Of a stretch of DNA of 64,000 nt, positions 9,319 to 18,840 are shown piece by piece. Positions within the stretch are counted from its first letter, which is position 1; every line of letters begins with the position of its first letter. Under the pieces are notes generated by a model. That model did not search any database, was not told where the DNA came from, and saw nothing but the letters and a program-made list of their open reading frames with translations. Origin of the DNA: Noviherbaspirillum soli. Its GTDB lineage: Bacteria; Pseudomonadota; Gammaproteobacteria; Burkholderiales; Burkholderiaceae_D. A program made the position numbers and the translations under genes. The stretch spans positions 1 to 64,000 of the forward strand of contig NZ_JACYOX010000022.1 of assembly GCF_015352955.1 (NCBI RefSeq), written 5' to 3'.

Positions 9319-10551
9319 ATGGAACTGACCGACAAGCTGGAAATCCTGGCCGACGCCGCCAAGTACGATGCCTCCTGCGCCAGCAGCGGCGCAGCGCAGC
9401 GTTCGTCCAGGGGCAAGGATGGCCTGGGCGCGACCAACGGCACCGGCATCTGCCACAGCTATACGCCCGACGGCCGCTGCGTGTCGCTGCTGAAGATCCT
9501 GCTGACCAATTTCTGCCTGTACGACTGCCAGTACTGCGTCAACCGCCGCAGCAGCAATGTGCCGCGCGCCCGGTTCTCGCCGCAGGAAGTGATCCGGCTC
9601 ACCATCGATTTTTATCTGCGCAACTACATCGACGGCCTGTTCCTCAGCTCCGGCATCATCCAGTCGCCGGACTACACGATGGAGCAATTGATCCTGGTGG
9701 CCAAAACCCTGCGCCAGCAGCACCAGTTCCGCGGCTACATCCACCTCAAGACCATTCCCGACGCCGCGCCCGAGCTGATCGAGGAAGCGGGACGCTGGGC
9801 CGACCGCTTGAGCGTCAACATCGAGCTGCCCACCGACCGCGGCATCGAGACGCTGGCGCCGGAAAAGAGCATGCACACCATCAAGTTCGCGATGGGCTCG
9901 ATCCGTCGCCGCATCGATGAAAAGGCGGAGGAGCCGAAGGCGCCGGCGTTCTCGCCGGCCGGGCAGAGCACGCAGATGATCGTCGGCGCCGATGCCACCG
10001 ACGACAGCACCATCCTCAACACCGCGCAAACCCTGTACAGCGCCTACCGGCTGCGCCGGGTGTACTACTCGGCCTTCAGCCCGATTCCGCAAAGCCCCAG
10101 CGGCCTGCCGCAGCGTCCGCCGCCGATGATGCGCGAGCACCGGCTTTACCAGGCCGATTTCCTGATGCGCGGCTATGGCTTCCAGGCTGCCGAGCTGCTG
10201 GACGGACCGGGCAACCTGCCGCTGGACATCGATCCCAAGCTGGCCTGGGCGCTGTCGCACCGCGACCTGTTCCCGCTGGACCTGAACCTGGCCGAGCCGC
10301 AGATGATCGCCCGCGTGCCCGGCATCGGCCTGCGCAATGCCAAGCGCATCGCCGAACTGCGGCGCAGCCGGCGCGTGCGCTACGCCGACCTGACGCGGCT
10401 GCGCTGCAGCATGGAAAAGCTCAAGCCCTTCATCATCACCGCGGACTACCGGCCGCAGCGCGACACGCTGCCGTCGGAAGCCCTGCGCCGCATGATGTCG
10501 GAAGCGCCGCAGCAGATGAGCCTGTTTCCCGCCCTGCAGGAAGCGGCTTGA
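9319..10551 (+). CDS. Putative DNA modification/repair radical SAM protein
   Basis: This 410-residue protein carries the radical SAM cluster motif C-L-Y-D-C-Q-Y-C at residues 66-73, distantly like spore photoproduct lyase. Its C-terminal helix-hairpin-helix (A-R-V-P-G-I-G-L-R-N-A-K-R-I-A-E-L-R) is a DNA-binding element. This architecture matches the family annotated as putative DNA modification/repair radical SAM protein. It would use S-adenosylmethionine radical chemistry on DNA; the lesion is not established. An AGAGGG ribosome binding site precedes the ATG, a LexA box lies just upstream, and the stop codon overlaps the start of the udgX gene, so both repair proteins are made together. Confidence 0.85.
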   Translation: MELTDKLEILADAAKYDASCASSGAAQRSSRGKDGLGATNGTGICHSYTPDGRCVSLLKILLTNFCLYDCQYCVNRRSSNVPRARFSPQEVIRLTIDFYLRNYIDGLFLSSGIIQSPDYTMEQLILVAKTLRQQHQFRGYIHLKTIPDAAPELIEEAGRWADRLSVNIELPTDRGIETLAPEKSMHTIKFAMGSIRRRIDEKAEEPKAPAFSPAGQSTQMIVGADATDDSTILNTAQTLYSAYRLRRVYYSAFSPIPQSPSGLPQRPPPMMREHRLYQADFLMRGYGFQAAELLDGPGNLPLDIDPKLAWALSHRDLFPLDLNLAEPQMIARVPGIGLRNAKRIAELRRSRRVRYADLTRLRCSMEKLKPFIITADYRPQRDTLPSEALRRMMSEAPQQMSLFPALQEAA

Positions 10552-11984
10552 GCCGGCGCGTCGCGGTCGGCTCGTTCGGCGAATGGCGCAACGCGGCGCG
10601 CACGCTGCTGGCCCAGGCGGTGCCGCCGCATGATGTCGACTGGGTGGCGCCGGGCGAGACCGATCTGTTCGGCAACGAAGCGCTGGACACGCCAGCCGCG
10701 GCCGGTGCGCCCAGCCCGGCGCTGCGCATCTCGTCCGGCCTCTTGAGCATGCTGGAGGCGGCTTCCTGCTTTCGCGCCGACGATCGCTGGGCGCTGCTCT
10801 ACCGCATCCTGTGGCGCAGCCAGCAGGGCGATGCCGCGGTGCTGTCGGCCGCCGACCAGGATGGCGCCCGGCTGCACGCGATGGTCAAGGCAGTGCGGCG
10901 CGAGCAGCACAAGATGCATGCCTTCCTGCGCTTTCGCGAACGCGACCCGGCCGCCGGCGATCCACGCTTCATTGCCTGGTTCGAGCCGGCGCATGATGTG
11001 CTGCGCCAGGCCGCCGGCCATTTCGCCAAGCGCATGGGGCGCGCCAGCTGGCTCATCGTCACGCCCGACGGCACCGCCGCGTCGGATGGCGAAACGCTGC
11101 GTTTCGGGCCGGCGCCTTCTGAACGGCCGGCCGAGGTGGATATCGACGATCAGGGCGAGGCGCTGTGGCTGGCGTATTACCGCAGCATCTACAATCCGTC
11201 CCGCTTGAATACCGGCGCGATGGAAATGCACATGCCGGTGCGCTACTGGAAAAACCTGCCGGAAGGACGGCTGATACCGGGGCTGATCAGCAGCGCCAGC
11301 GCCGGCGGGCGTCGCGTCGGCCAGGCGCAGGCGGTGGGCGAGCGGCCGGGCGCGCTGGTGCAGGTCGACGCGCAGCAGGCCATGCCGCCGCGCGCGCTGC
11401 CGTCCGAGCTGTCGCAGTGCCGCCGCTGCGAATTGTGGCGCAATGCCACGCAGGCGGTGCCGGGCGCCGGCCCGGCCCAGGCGGCGCTGATGCTGGTGGG
11501 CGAACAGCCCGGCGACCAGGAAGACCTTGCCGGCCTGCCTTTCGCCGGGCCTGCCGGCAAGGTGCTGGACGACGCGCTGCGCCAGGCCGGCATCGAACGG
11601 CAGTCGGCCTACCTGACCAATGCGGTCAAGCATTTCAAGTGGGAGCCGCGCGGCAAGCGGCGCATCCACAAGACGCCGGCGCAGCGGGAAGTCGATGCCT
11701 GCAATCCCTGGCTCAGGAAGGAACTGGCCGATGTGGCGCCCGGGGTCGTGGTCGCCCTTGGCAGCACGGCATTGCGCGCTTTGACCGGCCGCACCGACCT
11801 GGCGCTGTCGAAGGTGCAGGGTCAGGCGCTGCGCCTGGGCGAACGCTGGCTGGTGCCGACCTGGCACCCTTCCTACGTGCTGCGCCTGCCCGGCGAACAG
11901 GAGCGGGCGGCGGCATTCAATGCGATGCTGGGGGCGCTGCAGCTGGCAAAAAGCCTGTTGCCGGGTCAAGCAGAGCCGGCCTGA
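10548..11984 (+). CDS. UdgX-family uracil-DNA glycosylase fused to a DUF4130-type domain
   Basis: This 478-residue protein has two parts. Residues 1 to about 240 match the TIGR03915/DUF4130 family of predicted DNA-metabolism proteins. Residues about 270-478 are a family 4-like uracil-DNA glycosylase: E-L-S-Q-C-R-R-C-E-L-W for the iron-sulfur cluster, G-E-Q-P-G-D-Q-E-D as motif A, and the diagnostic K-R-R-I-H loop with His374. In UdgX that histidine forms a covalent bond to the DNA after uracil removal. Translation appears to start at a TTG (10548-10550) whose last two bases are in the TGA of the radical SAM gene. The protein should act on uracil in DNA, under SOS control with its partner. Confidence 0.87.
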   Translation: MSRRVAVGSFGEWRNAARTLLAQAVPPHDVDWVAPGETDLFGNEALDTPAAAGAPSPALRISSGLLSMLEAASCFRADDRWALLYRILWRSQQGDAAVLSAADQDGARLHAMVKAVRREQHKMHAFLRFRERDPAAGDPRFIAWFEPAHDVLRQAAGHFAKRMGRASWLIVTPDGTAASDGETLRFGPAPSERPAEVDIDDQGEALWLAYYRSIYNPSRLNTGAMEMHMPVRYWKNLPEGRLIPGLISSASAGGRRVGQAQAVGERPGALVQVDAQQAMPPRALPSELSQCRRCELWRNATQAVPGAGPAQAALMLVGEQPGDQEDLAGLPFAGPAGKVLDDALRQAGIERQSAYLTNAVKHFKWEPRGKRRIHKTPAQREVDACNPWLRKELADVAPGVVVALGSTALRALTGRTDLALSKVQGQALRLGERWLVPTWHPSYVLRLPGEQERAAAFNAMLGALQLAKSLLPGQAEPA

Positions 11985-12134
11985 AGGCAGCGCCGCTGTT
12001 ATGATGGCCGCCATTGCGCGATGTCATCATTTTTCGGCGCATGACTTGCCGGTTCGGCGCGGAGGAAGAATGTTTGGCAGCGGGGTGCATGTAATGCGGA
12101 TATGCCGGTATCGCATGGCGGCACGGGACTATTC

Positions 12135-13952
12135 ATGAAGGCGCGCGCCTATCTGGCGGTAATGGCACTGGCGGTGCTGGTGCCCATCGTGCTGTTTTCC
12201 ACCATTGCGCTGTCCATGCTGCTGCAGGCGGAGCGCGATGCGGCATTGCGCAGCCTGCAGGAAATCTCGCGCGCCGCTGCGTTGGCGGTCGAACAGGAAC
12301 TGGGCCTGGCGGAGGCGCGGGCAAAGTTTCTGGCCTCGTCCGACAGCCTTTTGAAGGGCGACCTGCAAGGCTTTCACCAGCGCGCCAGCAATGTCAACCA
12401 CGACGGCACATCCTGGACTGTGCTGTTTGACGAGGAAGGCCAGCAGTTGGTCAATACCCTGGTGCCGTATGGCACCGCCCTGCCGCGGCGCGGCCGTCCA
12501 GAACTGGGGCGCGAGGTATTGCGGACCGGCCAGACCCGGATATCCAATCTGACCAGAGGGAACGTGATCGGGGCGCAGGTGCTGGCGCTGGAGGTGCCGG
12601 TCGTTGTGGATGACAATCACCGCTATGTGCTGAACCAGGCACTTCTTCCCAGCCAGCTGAGCAAGCAGCTAAGCCGCGGCAAGATACCCCAGCATTACAT
12701 CATTGGCCTGTTCGACCGCGAAGGCATGTCCATCGCGCGCTCCCACCGCGCCGAGGAAATGGTGGGCAAGCCGGTGCGCAAGGAATTGTTCGAAGGCTCG
12801 CGGCACGCGCCCGAAGGCGTGCTGCAGCATGACACCCGCGAGGGAATCAGGGTCTACGATGCCTATACCCGGCTGGCCTTTTCAGGCTGGACCGTGGCGG
12901 TTGGCATTCCGGTTCACGTCATCGAAGCATCCGCGCGTGGGGCGGTGCTGGTGGCATCGCTGGGCTTTGCCGCCGCCATCCTTTGCGCGCTCGGCCTGGC
13001 GCTGTTTTTCAGCCGCCGCATGGCGCTGTCGATCGACAGCGCCGCCGCTTCCGCAGCCGCCCTGGGCCGCGGTGAAATGCCGCAGCCTTTCGCATCCGGC
13101 GTACTGGAATTCGACCGGCTGCATGCTGCGCTGGACGTCGCCGGCGTGCTGCTGCGGCAAGAGCAGGAGTCGCGCGAGCGGGTCGAGCGGGAACGGGAGC
13201 GACTCTTCGTGAGCGAACAGCAAGCGCGCCACCTGGCGGAAGAGCAGAACCGGGCCAAGGATGAATTTCTTGCCATGCTCAGCCATGAGCTGCGCAATCC
13301 GCTCGCCGCGATCAGCAATTCGATCGCGCTGCTGGAGCACCCGGCGGTGCCGGCAGATACCGCCGAGCGGGCGCGGCTGATCATCAAACGCCAGAGCCGG
13401 CACCTGGCGCGCATCGTCGACGATCTGCTCGACCTCGGGCGTCTGATGAACGGCAAGGTGTCGCTGGTGCGGCACAGGCTGGACCTGGCCGAGGCCGTGC
13501 GTGACTGCGTTCAGGGCTTGCAGACGACTGGGCGAGTCGACCAGCACCGGATCACTATCCATGCGGTGCCTGGCTGGATCGATGCCGACCCGACCCGCAT
13601 CGAACAGATCGTGTCCAACCTGATCGGCAATGCGCTGAAATACACGCCTGCCGGCGGCAGCATCGCAGCCGAAGTTGCCAATGCCGGCAACATGGCCGTA
13701 CTGACGGTCAGCGATAACGGTGTCGGCATGCCGCCGGAGCTGGTGGAGCGGGTGTTCGAAGTCTTCGTGCAGGGCAGCGGCTCGCTGGACCGCGCCCAGG
13801 GCGGCCTGGGAATCGGCTTGGCCCTGGTGCGCCAGCTGGTCAAGCTGCATGGGGGCACGGTAAGCGCAGCCAGCCCGGGCCCGGGGCAGGGCAGCACGTT
13901 TGTCGTGCGCCTGCCGCTGGCGCACGCCGAGCAGCCGGTGCCGGTACAATAG
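12135..13952 (+). CDS. Membrane sensor histidine kinase with extracellular Cache-like domain
   Basis: This 605-residue kinase has a transmembrane helix at about residues 5-27, a periplasmic double-Cache-like sensor region to about 265, and a second helix at about 268-293. Next come a HAMP/coiled-coil linker, a HisKA domain with S-H-E-L-R-N-P (His384), and an ATPase domain with N-L-I-G-N-A-L-K-Y, D-N-G-V-G-M and G-G-L-G-I-G-L-A-L. It senses an unknown extracellular ligand and phosphorylates a partner that is not adjacent. ATG 12135 is chosen because it starts directly at the membrane helix; an upstream in-frame ATG at 12102 is less likely. The 150 bases before it contain no gene that I can support. 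Confidence 0.85.
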   Translation: MKARAYLAVMALAVLVPIVLFSTIALSMLLQAERDAALRSLQEISRAAALAVEQELGLAEARAKFLASSDSLLKGDLQGFHQRASNVNHDGTSWTVLFDEEGQQLVNTLVPYGTALPRRGRPELGREVLRTGQTRISNLTRGNVIGAQVLALEVPVVVDDNHRYVLNQALLPSQLSKQLSRGKIPQHYIIGLFDREGMSIARSHRAEEMVGKPVRKELFEGSRHAPEGVLQHDTREGIRVYDAYTRLAFSGWTVAVGIPVHVIEASARGAVLVASLGFAAAILCALGLALFFSRRMALSIDSAAASAAALGRGEMPQPFASGVLEFDRLHAALDVAGVLLRQEQESRERVERERERLFVSEQQARHLAEEQNRAKDEFLAMLSHELRNPLAAISNSIALLEHPAVPADTAERARLIIKRQSRHLARIVDDLLDLGRLMNGKVSLVRHRLDLAEAVRDCVQGLQTTGRVDQHRITIHAVPGWIDADPTRIEQIVSNLIGNALKYTPAGGSIAAEVANAGNMAVLTVSDNGVGMPPELVERVFEVFVQGSGSLDRAQGGLGIGLALVRQLVKLHGGTVSAASPGPGQGSTFVVRLPLAHAEQPVPVQ

Positions 13953-13978
13953 CGGCTTCCCCGCAGCAATCCCTGTCC

Positions 13979-14164
13979 ATGAACCAGCCTCCAGCCAACC
14001 GTCCCGACACGCCTTGCGTGGCGATCTGTTCCACCCTGTTCGACGAAGTCTGCCGCGGCTGCGGCCGCACCGTGGTTGAAGTGGCGAACTGGGTGTTCAT
14101 GAGCGAGGAAGAAAAGAATGCGGTGTGGGAACGCATTACCCGCGAGGGCTATCCGCGCCGCTAG
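13979..14164 (+). CDS. DUF1289 small cysteine-rich protein
   Basis: This 61-residue protein has the C-V-A-I-C...C-R-G-C-G-R-T pattern that defines DUF1289: four cysteines near the N-terminus, probably binding metal, followed by an acidic W-x-x-M-S-x-E-E-K helix. The biochemical role is unknown. It lies 26 bases after the sensor kinase and is probably cotranscribed with it. It converges on the receiver-kinase gene. Confidence 0.8.
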   Translation: MNQPPANRPDTPCVAICSTLFDEVCRGCGRTVVEVANWVFMSEEEKNAVWERITREGYPRR

Positions 14165-14203
14165 GACGTCTCGCTCAGGCCAAGCCAAGCTAAGCCGATC
14201 CGG

Positions 14204-15325
14204 TCACGGCAGTTCCGCCTTGGGACAGACGCGCACCGGTATCGTAATCCGCAACTCCGTGCCCTGATTCAGAGCGCTGCTGACGTCCAGGCTGCCGTCC
14301 AGCATCCGCAGCCTCTCCCTCATCCCCTGCAGGCCAAAAGTTTTCGGCGTGGGCATGCGCTTCGGGCTCATGCCCACGCCATTGTCGGCAATGCGCATCT
14401 GGAACTGGCTGGCGTCCCGGTCAAGCTCGACTTCCACGCGGCTGGCCTGGGCATGGCGCAGCACATTGGTCAGCGATTCCTGGAGTATCCGGAACAGGGC
14501 CGTGGCGCTGCGTTCATCCAGCCCGTCGTCGAAATCGCTGCGCTTGGCCAACAGCACGCATTCCAGGCCGTTGCGACGCTGAAACTCATCCACCTGCCAT
14601 TCAATCGCCGCCTGCAGGCCCAGGTCTAGCACCGGCGGCCGCAGATCATTGATGATGCTGCGCACGCTGCGTATGGTCGAGTCGATCTGGTTCAGCGCGA
14701 TCCGTGTCTTTTCGTTCAGGCGGGGATGCCGGCTGCCGGTGCGGGCGTTGAGCATGCAGGCGTCGATGCGCAGGGCCAGCAGGTTCTGCCCCAGTTCATC
14801 ATGGATTTCACGGGCAATGCGCTTGCGTTCTTCTTCCTTGATGATTTCCTGGTGCGAGGCCAACTGCTGCAGCAACATTTTGGAATGGCGCAATTCCTCG
14901 GCCTGCCTCGACAGCCGTCGCTGCAAATGGAACAGGTCAACGAAGATCTTCACCTTCGCGGCCAGCACCTCGGGCACGATAGGCGAGCCGATGTAATCCA
15001 CCGCGCCGGCGGTGTAGCCAAGCGCGCGGTCGACGTCGGACTGGGCTTCGGCGGTAATGAAGATCACCGGCGTATGCGCCGAGCGCGGCCTGCCATGGAT
15101 CAGTGCCGCGGTCTCGAAGCCATCCAGTCCCGGCATGCGAACGTCAAGCAGGATCAGGGCAAAATCCCGCTTCAGCAGCAGGCGCAGCGCATCCCGGCCG
15201 GAGGCAATTTCGGTGGCATGCAGTCCCAGCCCGTGAATCACGGCGCCGATTGCCCTGCGCTTGGCGGCATTGTCGTCCACCACCAGCACCGATGCTGCGC
15301 CATCCGTCATGTGTTCGTTGTCCAT
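14204..15325 (-). CDS. Receiver domain-histidine kinase (NarX-type HisKA_3)
   Basis: This 373-residue soluble protein has an N-terminal receiver domain (V-V-D-D-N, phosphoacceptor Asp61 in L-L-D-V-R-M-P). A coiled linker follows, then a HisKA_3 dimerisation domain with R-E-I-H-D-E-L-G (His175) and a C-terminal ATPase (D-N-G-V-G-M). Such REC-kinase fusions pass signal from an upstream kinase to a LuxR-type regulator; none is present here. It lies 7 bases after the large hybrid kinase gene on the same strand and has a GAGGA ribosome binding site, so the two form an operon and probably a relay. The hybrid kinase's last receiver or its histidine may exchange phosphate with Asp61. Confidence 0.85.
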   Translation of the reverse strand: MDNEHMTDGAASVLVVDDNAAKRRAIGAVIHGLGLHATEIASGRDALRLLLKRDFALILLDVRMPGLDGFETAALIHGRPRSAHTPVIFITAEAQSDVDRALGYTAGAVDYIGSPIVPEVLAAKVKIFVDLFHLQRRLSRQAEELRHSKMLLQQLASHQEIIKEEERKRIAREIHDELGQNLLALRIDACMLNARTGSRHPRLNEKTRIALNQIDSTIRSVRSIINDLRPPVLDLGLQAAIEWQVDEFQRRNGLECVLLAKRSDFDDGLDERSATALFRILQESLTNVLRHAQASRVEVELDRDASQFQMRIADNGVGMSPKRMPTPKTFGLQGMRERLRMLDGSLDVSSALNQGTELRITIPVRVCPKAELP

Positions 15326-15332
15326 GGCTTCC

Positions 15333-18300
15333 TCAGCGATGCAGCCGGCGCCGCATCAATGCCAGCAGTTCCTCGATATCGACCGGCTTGCTGACGTAAT
15401 CGGTGGCGCCGGCGGCCAGGCACTTGTCGCGGTCGCCCTTCATCGCCTTAGCGGTCAGGGCAATGATGGGCAAGGCGTCGAAGACTGCATGGCGGCGTAT
15501 CTCGCGCATGGTGTCGAAGCCATCCATGTCCGGCATCATGATGTCCATCAGGACGATGTCGCATGCCTGTCGCTCGTGCAGCAGGTCGACGGCCTCGCGG
15601 CCGTTTTCCGCCGAGCACACAGCCATGCCATGGTGCTCCAGCATGCCGGTGAGCGCGAAGACGTTGCGGATGTCATCGTCCACAATGAGCACGGTGCGTC
15701 CGTTCAATGCGTGGCTGCCCTGATGCAGCGCGCCGATGCGCTGCTGCCGCGGCTGCCTCATCGCCGCCAGGTCGCGATGCAGAAACAGGGCACTGTCATC
15801 CAGCAGCCTGTCTTCCGTATGAATGCGGCATACCAGCGCCTGCCGTTCCAGGTCGAGCAGGGCATGCAGCGCTTCCGACGGCAGGCCGTGCGGCATGTAG
15901 ACCAGCACGGGAGACTGGCTGTTGACGCCGTGCTGGCGTGCGGCATGGAGCGCCAGCGCCGGGCGTGCATCCGCACCTGCCAGATGCAGCACGATGCAGT
16001 CGGTGCGGCGCCGCAGGGCTGACGGCAGGCCCGACAGCCTGGAGAGGCGCACCAGCAAGTCGTCCCCGGCTAGCTGGCCTTGAAGCCGGTCAAGCGCGGC
16101 GGCATCGTCGCCGATCAAAAGCAGGCGGCGCCGACGGCGTGCGGCCTTGCGCAGCAGGGCAGGCACGATGGTGCGCATGCTGTCCGCAGACGGCGGGCTG
16201 CTGCACGCCGATGCACCTTCCTGCCGCGCGCGCATCGCATCGCCGGGCGCGCAGACCACATGCAGTGGCAGGTGGCGGATTGAATCATCCCGTTTGATGG
16301 CCGCCAGCAGGCGCCAGCCATCGACATCAAGCAGATGCGCATCCAGCACGATGGCGCATGGCGCATGCCGTTTCAGCAGGTCCAGCCCATCGGCGCCGCG
16401 TTGAGCGACCAGGCCGGGGCAACCGTGCGCATGGGCTGCCACGAGAAAGGCGGCGCCAGACTCGGCGGCGGCACCGATGAGCAGCAGGACCCTGTCGCCA
16501 GGGGCAAGCCGATCGCGGTCATCGCTGTCGATTGGCGCGGTCGCTGCCAGCGCTGGCACAGCAGCGGCCTTGATGCTGCTGGCACCGTCGGATGCAATGG
16601 CTTGCCGTGGCTGCAGCGGTACGTAAAGGGCGAAGCAGCTGCCTTTTCCCGGCTCGCTGCGAAGCAGCCGCAGTTCCCCGTGCATCAGTCGCGCCAGATC
16701 GGTGCTGATCGACAGTCCCAGGCCGGTGCCGCCGTACCTTCGCGAAGTGCCCGTGTCGGCTTGCCGGAATGCTTCGAAGATCAGTTCCTGCTGCTGCGGC
16801 GCCACGCCGATGCCGGTGTCGCTTATCTTAAATGCGATGACCATGCCTGCGGCGTCCAACGCAGGCTGCCCGGCACGCCAGCCCCCGGACACCGGTTTGA
16901 TCGCCAAGGTCACGCCACCATGCTCGGTAAACTTGAAGGCATTGGACAGCAGGTTCCGGATCACCTGCAGAAGCCGGATCTCGTCGGTACGGATAGTGGC
17001 CGGAAGCGAGGGTGAACGGGTGACCGAGAAATCCAGCCGCCGGCTCTGTGCCACCGGATTGAACATGCGCAGCACTTGCTCTTCCAGCGCGCTGAACGAG
17101 ACGTCGCGCTGGTCGAGCACGACCGTGCCGGACTCGATCTTGGCGAGGTCGAGGATCTCGTTGATCATGCCGAGCAAATCGCCGCCCGCGCTGTAGATCG
17201 TCTCGGCATATTCCACCTGCCGCGACGTGAGGTTGCCCTCGGCGTTTTCACTGAGCTGCCGAGCCAGTATCAGCAGGCTGTTGAGCGGGGTGCGCAGCTC
17301 ATGTGACATGTTGGACAGGAACTCGGACTTGTAGCGCGAGCTCAGCATCAGCTGTTCGGCCTTTTCTTCCAGCGACATGCGCGTCATTTCAACTTCGCAA
17401 TTCTTCGCTTCCATCGCCGCTTTCTGGCGCTCCAGCAGGACGGCTTTCTCGTGCAGCTCCGCATTGCTCTTGCTTAACGCCTCCTGCTGGCTTTGCAGTT
17501 CCTGCGCAAGCGACTGGGCTTGCCGCAGCAGGTTTTCAGTCCGGGTCGATGACGCGATCGTATGCAGCACGATGCCGGTCGATTCGGCGAGTTGGGTCAG
17601 GAAGCTTCGCTGTATCGCCGTGAAGACGGAAAAGGAGGCCAGTTCCAGCACCGCCCTGATCTCGCCTTCGAACAGGATGGGCTGGATCAGCAGGCAGCAC
17701 GGCGCGGCCGCACCGATGCCCGTGCGCACCGTCAGGTAACCTGGCGGCACGTCGGTGATCAGGAGCGGCTCGCGGTCCAGCGCGCATTGTCCGATCAGGC
17801 CCTCGCCCAGGCGCCATTCCGGCCTGGTTTCCAGTGCCGCGGCGTAGCTTGCGTACAGGCGCATCCTGGGTTGGCCGAGATGGACGTCATCCATCAGGTA
17901 GAACAGCCCTTGCTGGATATTGATCAATGGCGCCAGCTCGGACATCAGCATGCCAGCCATGGCCGCGATGCTGCGCTGCTCCTGCAATTGCTTTGTCAAG
18001 CGGGCGACGTTGGTCTTGAGCCAGTCCTGTTCGGCGTTGTGGTGCTTGTTTTCCCGCAGGCTCCGGATCAGGGCATTGATGTTGTCACGCAATTGCGCCA
18101 GTTCTCCGCGGGCTGCCATCTGCAGGTCAACGCTGAAATCGCCCTTGGCCATTGCCGATGTAACCTCCGACATGGCCCGGACCTGGGCGGTCAGGCGCGT
18201 GACCAGGCTGTTGACGTGGTTGCTCAGGTCACGCCAGGCGCCTTCCGGCCCGGCCAGCGCTGCCTGGCCGCCGAGACGTCCTTCGACACCGACTTCATGA

Positions 18301-18656
18301 GCGATGCGGCCCATTTCGGAGGTCATCCTGACCAGCCGGGTCCGCATCCGGTTGATGCGCTCCGCCAGTTCCAGCAAAGGCCCCCGCAAGGAATGGCCAT
18401 TCACTTCCAGCGGCATGGGTTGTTCGAACCGGCCTTCGATGATGTCTGTGACAACCCGGTCGAAGGCGCGCAAAACGCTGCTGGCCGCATCCAGCCATCG
18501 GTCCACTTCGGCAGCGAGCTTGCCCGACGCCGCATCTTCTGCGGGCGGCATCCGCGCCGACAGGTCGCCGCTGCAGAACGCGGCAAGCGTCGTCAGCAGA
18601 AGTCGTTCGCGTGGCTGTTCCTGCTGCTCCGAGATGCTTGAGAATGGCGGTTCCAT
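15333..18656 (-). CDS. Hybrid sensor kinase: HAMP-GAF-HisKA-ATPase-three receivers
   Basis: This 1107-residue protein has no clear membrane helix. In order: two HAMP-like segments (about 80-215), a GAF domain (about 227-400), a coiled coil (400-445), HisKA with S-H-E-L-R-T-P (His452), an ATPase with N-L-L-S-N-A-F-K-F near 570, and three receiver-like domains (about 720-830, 843-960, 985-1105). Only the third receiver is canonical (V-D-D-D, Asp1038 in L-M-D-I-M-M-P, and a conserved lysine in Y-V-S-K-P). The first lacks the acidic pair, and the second has histidine where the phosphoacceptor should be. The ATG at 18654-18656 is preferred because GGAGT precedes it. It heads an operon with the REC-kinase gene downstream. 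Confidence 0.87.
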   Translation of the reverse strand: MEPPFSSISEQQEQPRERLLLTTLAAFCSGDLSARMPPAEDAASGKLAAEVDRWLDAASSVLRAFDRVVTDIIEGRFEQPMPLEVNGHSLRGPLLELAERINRMRTRLVRMTSEMGRIAHEVGVEGRLGGQAALAGPEGAWRDLSNHVNSLVTRLTAQVRAMSEVTSAMAKGDFSVDLQMAARGELAQLRDNINALIRSLRENKHHNAEQDWLKTNVARLTKQLQEQRSIAAMAGMLMSELAPLINIQQGLFYLMDDVHLGQPRMRLYASYAAALETRPEWRLGEGLIGQCALDREPLLITDVPPGYLTVRTGIGAAAPCCLLIQPILFEGEIRAVLELASFSVFTAIQRSFLTQLAESTGIVLHTIASSTRTENLLRQAQSLAQELQSQQEALSKSNAELHEKAVLLERQKAAMEAKNCEVEMTRMSLEEKAEQLMLSSRYKSEFLSNMSHELRTPLNSLLILARQLSENAEGNLTSRQVEYAETIYSAGGDLLGMINEILDLAKIESGTVVLDQRDVSFSALEEQVLRMFNPVAQSRRLDFSVTRSPSLPATIRTDEIRLLQVIRNLLSNAFKFTEHGGVTLAIKPVSGGWRAGQPALDAAGMVIAFKISDTGIGVAPQQQELIFEAFRQADTGTSRRYGGTGLGLSISTDLARLMHGELRLLRSEPGKGSCFALYVPLQPRQAIASDGASSIKAAAVPALAATAPIDSDDRDRLAPGDRVLLLIGAAAESGAAFLVAAHAHGCPGLVAQRGADGLDLLKRHAPCAIVLDAHLLDVDGWRLLAAIKRDDSIRHLPLHVVCAPGDAMRARQEGASACSSPPSADSMRTIVPALLRKAARRRRRLLLIGDDAAALDRLQGQLAGDDLLVRLSRLSGLPSALRRRTDCIVLHLAGADARPALALHAARQHGVNSQSPVLVYMPHGLPSEALHALLDLERQALVCRIHTEDRLLDDSALFLHRDLAAMRQPRQQRIGALHQGSHALNGRTVLIVDDDIRNVFALTGMLEHHGMAVCSAENGREAVDLLHERQACDIVLMDIMMPDMDGFDTMREIRRHAVFDALPIIALTAKAMKGDRDKCLAAGATDYVSKPVDIEELLALMRRRLHR

Positions 18657-18840
18657 GGCAACTCCATCGCTGGGCGGCTTGCGCGGGATATGAAATTTTG
18701 GAGGGCATTTTAACCAAAAGTAAAATTTTGCGTATTTCTTCTGGTGGCGTTCGCCTCTTCTGCGTTGGAACGCTTGCATGAAATCGGCCGCATTCGCGAT
18801 TTCCAGGCAGGCCTGCGGACCGATCCGTTATGATTGTTTG

